Shown here piece after piece: positions 1 through 6,753 of a stretch of 18,493 bases of DNA (positions are counted from its first letter, which is position 1; every line of letters starts with the position of its first letter). Source of the stretch: an uncultured Clostridium sp. (GTDB taxonomy: Bacteria; Cyanobacteriota; Vampirovibrionia; Gastranaerophilales; Gastranaerophilaceae). The notes under the pieces are model-generated. The model was not told where the DNA came from, searched no databases, and saw only the letters and a program-made list of their open reading frames with translations. The DNA is taken from positions 1 through 18,493 of the forward strand of contig CAJMDF010000038.1 of NCBI GenBank assembly GCA_905212085.1, given 5' to 3'. A program made the translations under genes and the position numbers.

Positions 1-12
1 TATTAAATATAT

Positions 13-41
13 AAAAAAAACGGCGGGGGGAAACTCCGCCG
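13..41 (-). terminator. Intrinsic terminator of the pilin-like gene
   Basis: A GC-rich inverted repeat (21-28 with 34-41, eight pairs including one G-T, five-base loop) is followed on the minus strand by eight T residues (13-20). This is a textbook Rho-independent terminator about 75 bases past the pilin stop codon. Its GC stem stands out strongly from the AT-rich surroundings. Confidence 0.9.
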
Positions 42-42
42 A

Positions 43-103
43 CAAAAAGATTCGAACTTTTTGAAGCGTTCAGTTTCATCTGTTATATTAGTTGAAACTG
101 AAC
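43..103 (-). other. Two additional stem-loops in the pilin 3' UTR
   Basis: Between the pilin stop and its terminator lie two more perfect inverted repeats. One has 11-bp arms at 68-78 and 93-103 with a 14-base loop; the other has 7-bp arms at 43-49 and 57-63 with a 7-base loop. Neither is followed by a T-run on the minus strand, so they are not simple terminators. With the terminator they make three consecutive hairpins, which could stabilise the pilin mRNA 3' end or yield a 3'-UTR-derived RNA. That role is inference. Confidence 0.55.
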
Positions 104-114
104 ACCTGAATTTA

Positions 115-771
115 TTATTTGCTGTACAATACAGCTCTTGCTGCAACTGAACTTGGTAATACTGTTTGATCGTAGAATACTACAGGGTAAATATCTGTAG
201 GATTTTTGATTACACAGTTGCTATCATCTGCTCCTGTACCTTCGTCGCATTTTACTTCTTTGTTAGGAGCTTTGATCCCATTTACATCTATGAAACCATA
301 ACATGGGTTTGCAGTAGCACCATCTGCCTTAGTACAACTTGTTGCTGTTGCTGTTGTATATGTGAACATAATTCCATCGTTAAAGAATAATGTTGTATTA
401 GTTGTTGTAGGGGCTGTAGGTGCAACTTTTGCTACACCTTTTGCGCCTGTCGGTGTTGTTACTGTGTATGGATTTCCATCTGCTCCCTTAAATCCTGCTG
501 TTTCTGTTCTAACAACGTTCATACGATTTGTTAACATTTCTGCAATAGTGTAAGGAGATGTTGTTGTAGCATCAGCGAAGTTCCATTCATCAAGAGCCAC
601 GTTCAAAGTAACAGCTTGAGATAAAGCAGATAGAGCTTTTTTGTAAGCAGCTTTATACTGTGCACCTTGAGTTGAATTTATCAAAGTAGGCATAGTCATT
701 GCAGCAACTACCCCGATAATACCTAATGTAATTAACACTTCTGCGAGTGTGAAACCATAGCGTTTTGTCAT
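115..771 (-). CDS. Type IV pilin/pseudopilin-like protein (prepilin N-methylation domain)
   Basis: A 218-residue secreted fibre-type subunit. The start is the ATG at 771, preceded by a good Shine-Dalgarno (GAAAGGTG, 780-787 on the minus strand). A TTG nine codons upstream would only add a Lys-rich stretch. Residues 1-6 (MTKRYG) are the short leader; a prepilin peptidase should cut after Gly6, leaving Phe+1 and the conserved Glu+5 (Glu11), then a hydrophobic helix to about residue 31. The rest is Thr/Ala-rich with four Cys (146, 157, 175, 186) and a DVNGIKAPN stretch at 162-170, a motif I associate with pseudopilin-like proteins of gut Melainabacteria. The family acts in type II secretion or type IV pili at the inner membrane; the exact role of this copy is unknown. 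No assembly genes are adjacent, so it is probably one of several dispersed minor pilins. It is monocistronic by layout. Confidence 0.85.
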   Translation of the reverse strand: MTKRYGFTLAEVLITLGIIGVVAAMTMPTLINSTQGAQYKAAYKKALSALSQAVTLNVALDEWNFADATTTSPYTIAEMLTNRMNVVRTETAGFKGADGNPYTVTTPTGAKGVAKVAPTAPTTTNTTLFFNDGIMFTYTTATATSCTKADGATANPCYGFIDVNGIKAPNKEVKCDEGTGADDSNCVIKNPTDIYPVVFYDQTVLPSSVAARAVLYSK

Positions 772-888
772 AATCTTTTCACCTTTCTTTTTTTTCAAGA
801 TTTACTCTCTTATTTAATTACTCTATGTAATAGCCATCCTTGTATATGCATAAATCGTAGTTTTTATAAAACTAATAGTTATACACTT

Positions 889-917
889 ATTTTAAATCAT
901 TTTTACGTGATTGTCAA
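889..917 (-). promoter_or_regulatory. Sigma70-type promoter of the pilin-like gene
   Basis: On the minus strand TTGACA (917-912) and TAAAAT (894-889) are separated by 17 bases. The -35 hexamer is a perfect consensus. The predicted start is near 882, giving a 5' UTR of about 110 bases before the ATG at 771. An ACGTGATT element (905-912) overlaps the -35 edge and spacer, a position where a bound repressor would block polymerase. Confidence 0.7.
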
Positions 918-964
918 GGGGTATAAAGTGTTTATTACGTAATTAAAAATAAAAAACGTGATAT
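905..964. promoter_or_regulatory. ACGT-centred candidate operators in the divergent pilin/XRE region
   Basis: Three ACGT-centred elements occur in 60 bases: ACGTGATT (905-912), the perfect 10-bp palindrome ATTACGTAAT (934-943) and ACGTGATAT (956-964). The first overlaps the pilin promoter; the others lie just upstream of the XRE regulator. Small XRE regulators often bind repeated short palindromes next to their own gene, so autoregulation plus control of the pilin is a reasonable inference. Binding itself cannot be seen from sequence. Confidence 0.4.
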
Positions 965-970
965 TATTAC

Positions 971-999
971 TTATTTTTATAGGAAAATCTTAGTATTAT
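971..999 (+). promoter_or_regulatory. Weak promoter of the XRE gene, possibly leaderless
   Basis: TATTAT at 994-999 lies 17 bases after TTATTT (971-976), a poor -35. The predicted transcription start falls at about 1006, within two bases of the ATG at 1008. No Shine-Dalgarno occurs at normal distance; the only purine-rich stretch, AGGAAAA at 981-987, is too far upstream. This fits a leaderless message. Confidence 0.4.
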
Positions 1000-1007
1000 A
1001 TATATCT

Positions 1008-1334
1008 ATGGAAAATAAAAAATTATTAGGCAAACGAATAAAAGAAATAAGAAAATCAAAAGGACTCACTCAAGAACAATTATCAGAAATGATTGATATT
1101 GAAACGTCTTCATTATCTGGGATTGAATCTGGAAGATTTTATCCGTCTTTACATGTGCTTGAGAAAATTGCCCATGTATTTGATGTTGAATTGATTGAAT
1201 TTTTTAAGTTTTCTACAGTTAATTTACCGGAGAATTTAGATAAAGAGATAATAAATATAATTGAGAAACAAGATAAAAAGAATAAACAGTTAATATATAA
1301 ATTATTAAATGCTGCTTTTATGACTATAAGTTAA
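1008..1334 (+). CDS. XRE-family helix-turn-helix transcriptional regulator
   Basis: A 108-residue cytosolic DNA-binding protein. Residues 7-66 form a canonical Cro/CI (HTH_3) domain: LGKRIKEIRKSKGLTQEQL, then a recognition helix around SSLSGIESGRFYPSL, then the usual closing helices (VLEKIAHVFDVELIEFF). The remaining 40 residues are Lys/Asn/Ile-rich, probably helical, and carry no recognisable sensor domain. The length suits a minimal single-domain repressor. It is divergent from the pilin-like gene across a 236-bp region with repeated ACGT-centred sites, so it likely controls itself and perhaps the pilin. The ligand or signal is unknown. A stand-alone regulator of this type could also come from a past mobile element, but no other phage or plasmid gene is nearby. 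Confidence 0.85.
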   Translation: MENKKLLGKRIKEIRKSKGLTQEQLSEMIDIETSSLSGIESGRFYPSLHVLEKIAHVFDVELIEFFKFSTVNLPENLDKEIINIIEKQDKKNKQLIYKLLNAAFMTIS

Positions 1335-1584
1335 TATAACAAAATTTGAGGTGTTTTTTGTCAAAAGTCAGCTTGATGAATTATTTGGTGGAGTATTGTG
1401 ATTACAGGATTCTGAACTTGCGTCAGAATGACCTCCATTTATTGAGAGCGAATGAGAGGTTATTTATTTTTGTTTTCAATCAGCCGGATTCTTTCGGACT
1501 TTGTCCTCGCAATGACTAATTATTTAGTCATTTTGTACTTGTTTCAGAATTTCTTGTTTCAATAGTAGAAAAATTGTCTGTTAG
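1335..1584. repeat. Non-coding region with degenerate dispersed inverted repeats
   Basis: This stretch holds no convincing gene. It contains ATTCTGA-N7-TCAGAAT (1409-1429), followed by GAC, and a CCGGATTCTTTCGGACTTTGT stretch leading into CCTCGCAATGAC, which ends at 1516. Read on the minus strand the latter gives GTCATTGCGAGGAC then GTCCGAA, which resembles the GTCATTGCGAG-type intergenic repeats scattered in many bacterial genomes. The end overlaps AATGACTAA-N4-TTAGTCATT (1511-1532) followed by TT, an AT-rich hairpin that could end the XRE transcript weakly. I read it as a decayed composite repeat. A 47-codon open frame through it (1376-1519) looks like a by-product. Confidence 0.5.
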
Positions 1585-1613
1585 TTGAAAAAAAAAATAC
1601 CTCATGATATTAT
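1585..1613 (+). promoter_or_regulatory. malQ: Sigma70-type promoter of malQ
   Basis: TTGAAA (1585-1590) and TATTAT (1608-1613) are spaced by 17 bases, with a start expected near 1620, about 28 bases before the ATG. An inverted repeat TATCAA-N5-TTGATA (1611-1627) covers the -10 and start site, a plausible operator position. Confidence 0.65.
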
Positions 1614-1647
1614 CAATTTTGTTGATATATAGGAAGAAGGGGTAAAT

Positions 1648-3534
1648 ATGACTTGTACTTTAGAAAAACAATCTAACGTCTTATCTGAAGACGCTAAAAA
1701 AACTATTAGAAAAGCTTTAAAAGTTTTAGGTAAAAAGAACTTAGCTTTTATTATGCATAATGGGAGTTTCCCTGCTGCAATGGGACAAAATACTGGTTTT
1801 GGCAGTATAAATACTGACGGTGGTAAAGAATTTATTGAATATGCTTCAGGTTTGTTTGATGCAATTCAGCTTGGACCTGCAGGAAAGACTAAATCTTGTG
1901 ATTCTTCTCCATACACAGGTACTATTTTTTCTGACAACCCTTTATTTATCAACTTGAAGGAGTTAACTACTAAAGATTGGGGAAAAATTCTTTCTGAAGA
2001 AACATACAATGATATTGTAAACGGAAACCCGAATAAAGATGTTAACAAAACTGCTTATTCATATGCTTATAAAAAATATAGTGAAGCAATGCAGGAAGCT
2101 TGGAATAACTTTAAATCTAATCCTGTTAAAAAATTAGAAAAAGAATTTGAACATTTTAAAAGAGAAAACAGTTTTTGGTTAGATAAAGACAGTTTATACG
2201 AAGCATTGTCTATAGAACATGGTAATGATTACTGGCCTTTATGGAATTCTGAAACTGATAAAAATCTTTTCAATCCTCAATCTATTGAACAAAAAATGGA
2301 ATATGCAGATAGAATTAAAGAAATTGAAAACAAATATTCTGATGAAATTGAATTATATAAATTTACTCAGTTTGTTATAAGTAAACAAAATGAAGAAACT
2401 AGAAAATTTGCAAAAAAACATGGTATTAAAATGATTGCAGACAGACAAGTTGCTTTCTCTGACCGTGATACTTGGGCTTATCAGTCATTATTCTTAAAAG
2501 GATGGTGTTTGGGATGTCCTCCTGACTATTTCTCAAAAGATGGTCAGGCATGGGGCTTCCCTGTAATGGATCCAGATAGAATGTATAATGCTGACGGTAC
2601 TTTAGATGAAGGCGGTCAGTTGTTGAAAAACTTATACAAAAAAATGTTCAGAGAAAACCCTGGCGGTGTGAGAATTGACCATATTGTAGGTCTTATTGAT
2701 CCTTGGGTTTATAAAGCAGGTAAAAAACCTAAAATTGAACAAGGCGCAGGCAGATTGTATTCATCTCCTGAACATCCTGAATTATCTAAATACGCTATTG
2801 CAAAAATAGAAGATTTAGATATGGAGCTTACTGCTGATAAAGAAAAAAGAGTTAAAACTTTATCTAAAAAACAAATTAAAGAATATGGCAGATTGATTGA
2901 AAAAATTGTAATTGCAGCTGCAAAAGAAGAAGGTCTTGATAAAGATGCGATTGTTTGTGAAGACTTAGGAACTCTTACAAATCCAGTAGCAGCAGTTATG
3001 AAAGAGTACGGATTGCAAGGGATGAAGCTTACTCAGTTTGTAGAAGCTGACAAATCTGAAGATCCATACAGATGTTGTAATATTGACAAAAGATGTTGGG
3101 CAATGGTAGGTACTCATGACAATGAACCTATCAAAATGTGGGCTGATCAAAATATCCATTCTCATATAGGATATTTGCATGCAAAAAATCTTGTAGATGA
3201 TTTGTTCGCAGAAGCTGAAAATAAAGATGATATTATTGTTCATCTTACTGATGATGCTGAATTTTTAGCTCAGACAAAGTTAGTTGAAATTTTTGCATCT
3301 AAAGCTGAAAATATTCAAATTTTCTTTACGGATTATTTCAATATATATGATGTATACAACAGACCTGGCACTTCAGGTGATGCAAATTGGAGTTTGAGAT
3401 TGCCTGATAATTATAAAGAACTTTGTGCTATTAATCTTGCAAATATTTTAAAATTAGCTATAATTGCAAGAGGACATGAATTCGCAGAAAAAAATCAAAA
3501 AATTATTGAAAAGCTTGATAATCTGCAAAAATAG
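1648..3534 (+). CDS. malQ: 4-alpha-glucanotransferase (amylomaltase, GH77)
   Basis: A 628-residue cytosolic enzyme that transfers alpha-1,4-glucan segments between maltodextrins or to glucose. The start has a strong Shine-Dalgarno (AAGAAGGGG) five bases upstream. GH77 landmarks appear in order: LGPAGKTKSCDSSPY (75-89) and the DNPLFINL strand; GIKMIADRQVAFSDRDTWA (259-277); CPPDYFSKDGQAWGFP (290-305); VRIDH with the nucleophile Asp344; CEDLG with acid/base Glu438; and GTHDN with Asp491. The spacing from Glu438 to Asp491 matches family norms. Nucleophile to acid/base is about 94 residues, versus about 47 in Thermus amylomaltase, so a helical insert of roughly 45 residues lies near 352-425. A charged helical segment at about 130-250 also makes it longer than the usual 500 residues. 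It is followed after 15 bases by the TPR/NHL gene, so the two are probably cotranscribed. Confidence 0.92.
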   Translation: MTCTLEKQSNVLSEDAKKTIRKALKVLGKKNLAFIMHNGSFPAAMGQNTGFGSINTDGGKEFIEYASGLFDAIQLGPAGKTKSCDSSPYTGTIFSDNPLFINLKELTTKDWGKILSEETYNDIVNGNPNKDVNKTAYSYAYKKYSEAMQEAWNNFKSNPVKKLEKEFEHFKRENSFWLDKDSLYEALSIEHGNDYWPLWNSETDKNLFNPQSIEQKMEYADRIKEIENKYSDEIELYKFTQFVISKQNEETRKFAKKHGIKMIADRQVAFSDRDTWAYQSLFLKGWCLGCPPDYFSKDGQAWGFPVMDPDRMYNADGTLDEGGQLLKNLYKKMFRENPGGVRIDHIVGLIDPWVYKAGKKPKIEQGAGRLYSSPEHPELSKYAIAKIEDLDMELTADKEKRVKTLSKKQIKEYGRLIEKIVIAAAKEEGLDKDAIVCEDLGTLTNPVAAVMKEYGLQGMKLTQFVEADKSEDPYRCCNIDKRCWAMVGTHDNEPIKMWADQNIHSHIGYLHAKNLVDDLFAEAENKDDIIVHLTDDAEFLAQTKLVEIFASKAENIQIFFTDYFNIYDVYNRPGTSGDANWSLRLPDNYKELCAINLANILKLAIIARGHEFAEKNQKIIEKLDNLQK

Positions 3535-3549
3535 TTTACGGAGATATTA

Positions 3550-4407
3550 ATGAAGAAACTTTTAATAACTTTATGTTTATTGGCTAATACAGGTTTTGCA
3601 CTATGTGCGGAACCTGTAATGCCTTATGAACCAAAGACGGAAGCTAAATTAGAGTATAATCAAGGAATTGATTTTTACAAGATAGGTCAATATGACAGAG
3701 CTATGGCATCTTTTAGACAGGCGATTAATATTGATCCGAATTATATTGATGCTTATTATAATTTAGGTTCAATTTTAGAGTATTTAAAGCAGGATGAAGC
3801 TGCATTAGCTGTGTTTAAGCAGATTATTGTGAGAAAACCTGATGATTATGAATCAGTTTATAAAGCTGCAAATTTAAGTAATAAATTAGGTCAGACAGAT
3901 AAAGCAAAGTCTTATTTATCGTTAATTCCCCCGGAAAGTGCTATTTATACTCGTGCCCAGCAGTTAGCAACATCTATGAGCACCGATATGCAGACTATTA
4001 AAGCAGATGAGGCAAAAGCTGCAGAGGCTGCAAAACCAAAAATTGAGCAGACAAATGGGATGTATAACAATATTGCAAGTCCGACAGGTATTACCACTGA
4101 CAATAATGGGAATATTTATGTAGCCTGTTTTGCTGATAATATGATTTACAAAATTACCCCTGACGGGAAAAGAATTGTATATGTAAAAGATGCAAAAATA
4201 AACGGACCTATTGGCATGGTAAGTGATGACAATGGCAATATTTATGTATCTAATTACAATAGCAATAATGTTGTAAAAATTACTCCTACAGGTGCTATTT
4301 CCGTTCTTATCTCAAATGTTCAAAAACCTTATGGAGTCCATATTAACGGGGGATTATTGTTCGTATCATCTCAAGGTTCAAATTCTGTTTTAAGATACAA
4401 ATTGTAA
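3550..4407 (+). CDS. Exported TPR plus NHL-repeat protein
   Basis: A 285-residue protein starting 15 bases after malQ with a GGAG Shine-Dalgarno. Residues 1-20 form a signal peptide (Lys-Lys, then LLITLCLLANTGFALCA); the ALC tripeptide before Cys19 is not a good lipobox, so signal peptidase I cleavage is likelier. Residues 32-128 carry about three tetratricopeptide repeats (YNQGIDFYKIGQYDRAMASF; YYNLGSILEYLKQDEAALAVF; a weaker third). An Ala/Lys/Glu-rich helical linker (about 145-168) follows. The C-terminus (173-285) has three NHL-type blades with the pattern GI-DNNGNIYVA--DN-IYKITPDG. Three blades cannot close a normal propeller, so the protein may oligomerise or use a partner. It is probably a periplasmic or surface binding or scaffold protein; the link to glucan metabolism is only positional. 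Confidence 0.75.
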   Translation: MKKLLITLCLLANTGFALCAEPVMPYEPKTEAKLEYNQGIDFYKIGQYDRAMASFRQAINIDPNYIDAYYNLGSILEYLKQDEAALAVFKQIIVRKPDDYESVYKAANLSNKLGQTDKAKSYLSLIPPESAIYTRAQQLATSMSTDMQTIKADEAKAAEAAKPKIEQTNGMYNNIASPTGITTDNNGNIYVACFADNMIYKITPDGKRIVYVKDAKINGPIGMVSDDNGNIYVSNYNSNNVVKITPTGAISVLISNVQKPYGVHINGGLLFVSSQGSNSVLRYKL

Positions 4408-4410
4408 TTT

Positions 4411-5235
4411 TTATTCTTTAACAGAACCTTGTAAAATATCTGATATGAAATATTTTTTCCCTAACAGAAATACTCCGATCACAGGTATTGTGCAGATTAC
4501 AGAGCAAGCTAGAAGATTTCCCCATAGGGTAAGTTCTCTGAAGCTGCCTTTGTAAATTGCAAGACCTACAGGTAATGTTCTCATACTTTCACTGTTTGTA
4601 ACAATTAACGGCCACATAAAACTGTTCCATGTTGTTACAAAGGTGAATATTGCAAGAGTCGCAACTGTTGGAAGTGCCAGTGGTAATGCTATTTTGAAAA
4701 ATGTTTGAAATAAATTGCATCCATCGATTTTTGCTGCTTCTTCCAAATCTTTTGGTAAGCCGAGAAAATATTGCCGCATTAAAAATATTCCAAACCCGCC
4801 AAATAATGCCGGAAGTATTAACGCTTGGTATGTGTCTATTAAGTGTAATTCACGCATTAAGAAAAATAATGGGATAATATTCACTTGCGGAGGGATAAGC
4901 ATGGTAATTAAGATAATTAAAAATAGTGCATTTTTGTATTTGAAATCAAGTCTTGCAAATGCATATCCTGCAAGTGATGCGAAAATTACCTGACCTATGG
5001 TTGTTATTGTTGCAACCAAAAGACTGTTGAAAAAATATAACCCCATCGGTATTTCTGTAAAAACATTCTTATAATTATTCAAGGTTATATTCGGATGAAA
5101 AATTCTTCCGGCATGGGAAAATATTTCATTGTTATCAACAAAAGAGAGATTTACCATCGCAAAAAACGGGTATAGCATGCTTATTGCGATTAATATCAGT
5201 GTCAGATAACCTAAGAATATTCTGAGCTTTCTCAT
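4411..5235 (-). CDS. Sugar ABC transporter permease, MalG/UgpE type
   Basis: A 274-residue inner-membrane permease of the carbohydrate-uptake (CUT1) class. Six hydrophobic segments are visible at about 8-28, 66-92, 104-126, 137-157, 187-210 and 240-260. The cytoplasmic coupling motif is intact: EAAKIDGCNLFQTFFKIALP (166-185), matching the EAA consensus with its Asp-Gly and closing Pro. Such permeases pair with a MalF-type permease, an MsmX-like ATPase and a binding protein; none of these is in the window. Its ATG has no Shine-Dalgarno (the 15 bases upstream are only A and T plus one C) and lies 7 bases after the stop of a 44-residue ORF, so translation probably depends on coupling. Its stop is three bases from the end of the convergent TPR/NHL gene. 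The substrate cannot be told from sequence. Confidence 0.9.
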   Translation of the reverse strand: MRKLRIFLGYLTLILIAISMLYPFFAMVNLSFVDNNEIFSHAGRIFHPNITLNNYKNVFTEIPMGLYFFNSLLVATITTIGQVIFASLAGYAFARLDFKYKNALFLIILITMLIPPQVNIIPLFFLMRELHLIDTYQALILPALFGGFGIFLMRQYFLGLPKDLEEAAKIDGCNLFQTFFKIALPLALPTVATLAIFTFVTTWNSFMWPLIVTNSESMRTLPVGLAIYKGSFRELTLWGNLLACSVICTIPVIGVFLLGKKYFISDILQGSVKE

Positions 5236-5242
5236 AGTTTTA

Positions 5243-5377
5243 TTATATTACAAAATATAATAAAGCGAACATAACGCATAAGGAAAGTGAACTTAACACA
5301 AACCAAGTATGCATTACAGGGTGTTGATAATCCCAGATTTCTTTTAATGTTGTTGCTGCATTTTCAATTGTTTGCAT
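5243..5377 (-). CDS. 44-residue single-pass membrane microprotein upstream of the permease
   Basis: A short ORF of 44 codons plus TAA on the minus strand. The ATG at 5377 is preceded by an excellent Shine-Dalgarno (GGAGAAG, then AAAA before the ATG). The product begins MQTIENAATTLKEIWDYQHP, a short amphipathic and charged N-terminus. It ends in a hydrophobic segment of about 20 residues (HTWFVLSSLSLCVMFALLYF, then VI), typical of a C-terminal membrane anchor. Its stop lies 7 bases before the permease ATG, which has no ribosome site of its own, so the two are probably translationally coupled. I do not recognise a family. It could be a small accessory subunit of the transporter or a leader needed for permease synthesis. 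The strong ribosome site and the length of the hydrophobic run argue against chance. Confidence 0.7.
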   Translation of the reverse strand: MQTIENAATTLKEIWDYQHPVMHTWFVLSSLSLCVMFALLYFVI

Positions 5378-5457
5378 TTTTCTTCTCCAATAAACATATA
5401 AAAATCTTTTATATATATATCTTATTCATTAATCATATTTGGGCATCACCTAATCGG

Positions 5458-5486
5458 TTGATTATTTGTATCCTTTGGGATAATAT
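5458..5486 (+). promoter_or_regulatory. Promoter of the U32 gene, leaderless arrangement
   Basis: TTGATT (5458-5463) and TAATAT (5481-5486) are spaced by exactly 17 bases. The expected start, seven bases after the -10, is 5493, the A of the ATG. No Shine-Dalgarno is present. This is the clearest leaderless candidate in the window. Confidence 0.65.
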
Positions 5487-5492
5487 ACAGTT

Positions 5493-6734
5493 ATGCGAGA
5501 TGTAGAACTTTTGATGCCTGCGGGCAATTTGGAAAAATTAGAATATGCGGTGAGATATGGTGCAAATGCAGTATATCTAGGAGTTGTTGATTTTAGTCTT
5601 AGAGCAATGAGAAAAGGCAGTTTAATTACTATGGATAATTTAAAACAAGCTGTTGATTTGGCTCATTCTCTTGGCGCAAAAGCTTATGTAACTATAAATA
5701 TTTTTGCTTTTAACAATGATATAAAACAATTAGAGGCATGTATTGACAGATTTAAAGATGCAAAGCCTGATTCTTTTATTATAAGCGATTATGGTATTTT
5801 TAATCTTATAAGAAAACGTATTCCAGAAGTGCCTATTCATGTAAGCACCCAGACTAATACTTTGAATTATGAAAGCGTTAAATTCTGGCGTGATTTGGGT
5901 GCAACTCGTGTTATTTTGGCAAGAGAGCTGCCTATTGCAGATATTGCTGAAATCAGAAAACAGGTGCCTGATATTGAGTTGGAAAGTTTTATTCATGGTG
6001 CTCAGTGCGTATCTTTTTCGGGAAGATGTCTTTTGAGTGATTATTTTTCTAAAGGTGAAAGAAAAGCTAATCATGGTAATTGCTCTCAGCCTTGCAGGTG
6101 GAGTTATAGACTTGTTGAAGAAACTCGCCCTAATGAGTATTTAGAAATTAAACAGGATGATAGAGGCTCTCATATTTTGAGCCCGAAAGATTTATGCCTT
6201 GTAAAACAATTACCGCAATTGATTGAGGCGGGTATTGATTCATTAAAGGTTGAGGGTAGAACTAAGAGTTTGTATTATGTATCTGCCGTTGCTAAAGCAT
6301 ACCGTCAGGCGATTGATGAAGTTTTGAAAAATCCTGCTGCTGATTTGGACAAGTATTTTTTAGAATTACAAAAAGTAGGAAATCGCGGATATACAACAGG
6401 TTTTGCATTAGGTGATAATAATGGAGAAAGTTACAGCTATGATATTTCAAAAGGTTTAGCCGGAGCAGATTTCCTTTGTGAATTTAAGGGTGATGTGAAA
6501 GATGATGAATTTTTCTTAGTGAAAATAAAAAATAAAATGCTTGTAGGTGATGATGTTGAAATTATTACACCTGATGAACAGTTTATTACAAAAGTTGAGG
6601 CTGTAAAAAATGAAGATGGTGAAAATTTAGAATTAGGTAATACAAATGATGATGTGTATGTTAAATTTTCGCAAGCTCCGAAAAATTATAAATATGCCTT
6701 AGTTAGAACTCTAGGAATAAAGACATATAATTAA
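5493..6734 (+). CDS. U32-family protein, probable tRNA U34 hydroxylation factor (TrhP/YrrO-like)
   Basis: A 413-residue cytosolic protein of the U32 (YegQ/YhbU/RlhA) family, historically called peptidases. Members with this architecture supply 5-hydroxyuridine at the tRNA wobble base (TrhP/YrrO) or hydroxylate 23S rRNA (RlhA), using prephenate and an Fe-S cluster. Visible signatures: LLMPAGNLEKLEYAVRYGAN at 6-25, a TIM-barrel start; ESFIHGAQCVSFSGRCLLS at 164-182; and NHGNCSQPCRWSY at 193-205. Cys172, Cys179, Cys197 and Cys201 are the expected cluster-ligand set. KVEGR at 252-256 is also typical. The C-terminal beta domain is shorter than in E. coli YegQ, closer to YrrO or TrhP. The gene appears leaderless, and yqeG follows after 19 bases. 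The tRNA role is the best guess; RlhA-type activity is the alternative. Confidence 0.85.
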   Translation: MRDVELLMPAGNLEKLEYAVRYGANAVYLGVVDFSLRAMRKGSLITMDNLKQAVDLAHSLGAKAYVTINIFAFNNDIKQLEACIDRFKDAKPDSFIISDYGIFNLIRKRIPEVPIHVSTQTNTLNYESVKFWRDLGATRVILARELPIADIAEIRKQVPDIELESFIHGAQCVSFSGRCLLSDYFSKGERKANHGNCSQPCRWSYRLVEETRPNEYLEIKQDDRGSHILSPKDLCLVKQLPQLIEAGIDSLKVEGRTKSLYYVSAVAKAYRQAIDEVLKNPAADLDKYFLELQKVGNRGYTTGFALGDNNGESYSYDISKGLAGADFLCEFKGDVKDDEFFLVKIKNKMLVGDDVEIITPDEQFITKVEAVKNEDGENLELGNTNDDVYVKFSQAPKNYKYALVRTLGIKTYN

Positions 6735-6753
6735 TATTAGAAAGAGGAAAGAA

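Noticed and set aside
772..798. Upstream TTG start adding nine residues to the pilin-like protein
   Set aside because: The ATG at 771 has the Shine-Dalgarno and gives the normal six-residue prepilin leader before the Gly/Phe cut.
1376..1519. 47-codon ORF on the plus strand in the repeat region
   Set aside because: No ribosome site, and the frame runs straight through the dispersed-repeat hairpins; its end (CPRND) looks like translated repeat sequence.
3607..3609. Lipoprotein Cys in the TPR/NHL signal peptide
   Set aside because: The residues before the Cys (Ala-Leu) do not fit a lipobox, which needs Gly, Ala or Ser at -1.
5287..5505. 72-codon plus-strand ORF before the U32 gene
   Set aside because: It runs antisense to the microprotein, which has a far better ribosome site, and it covers the U32 promoter.
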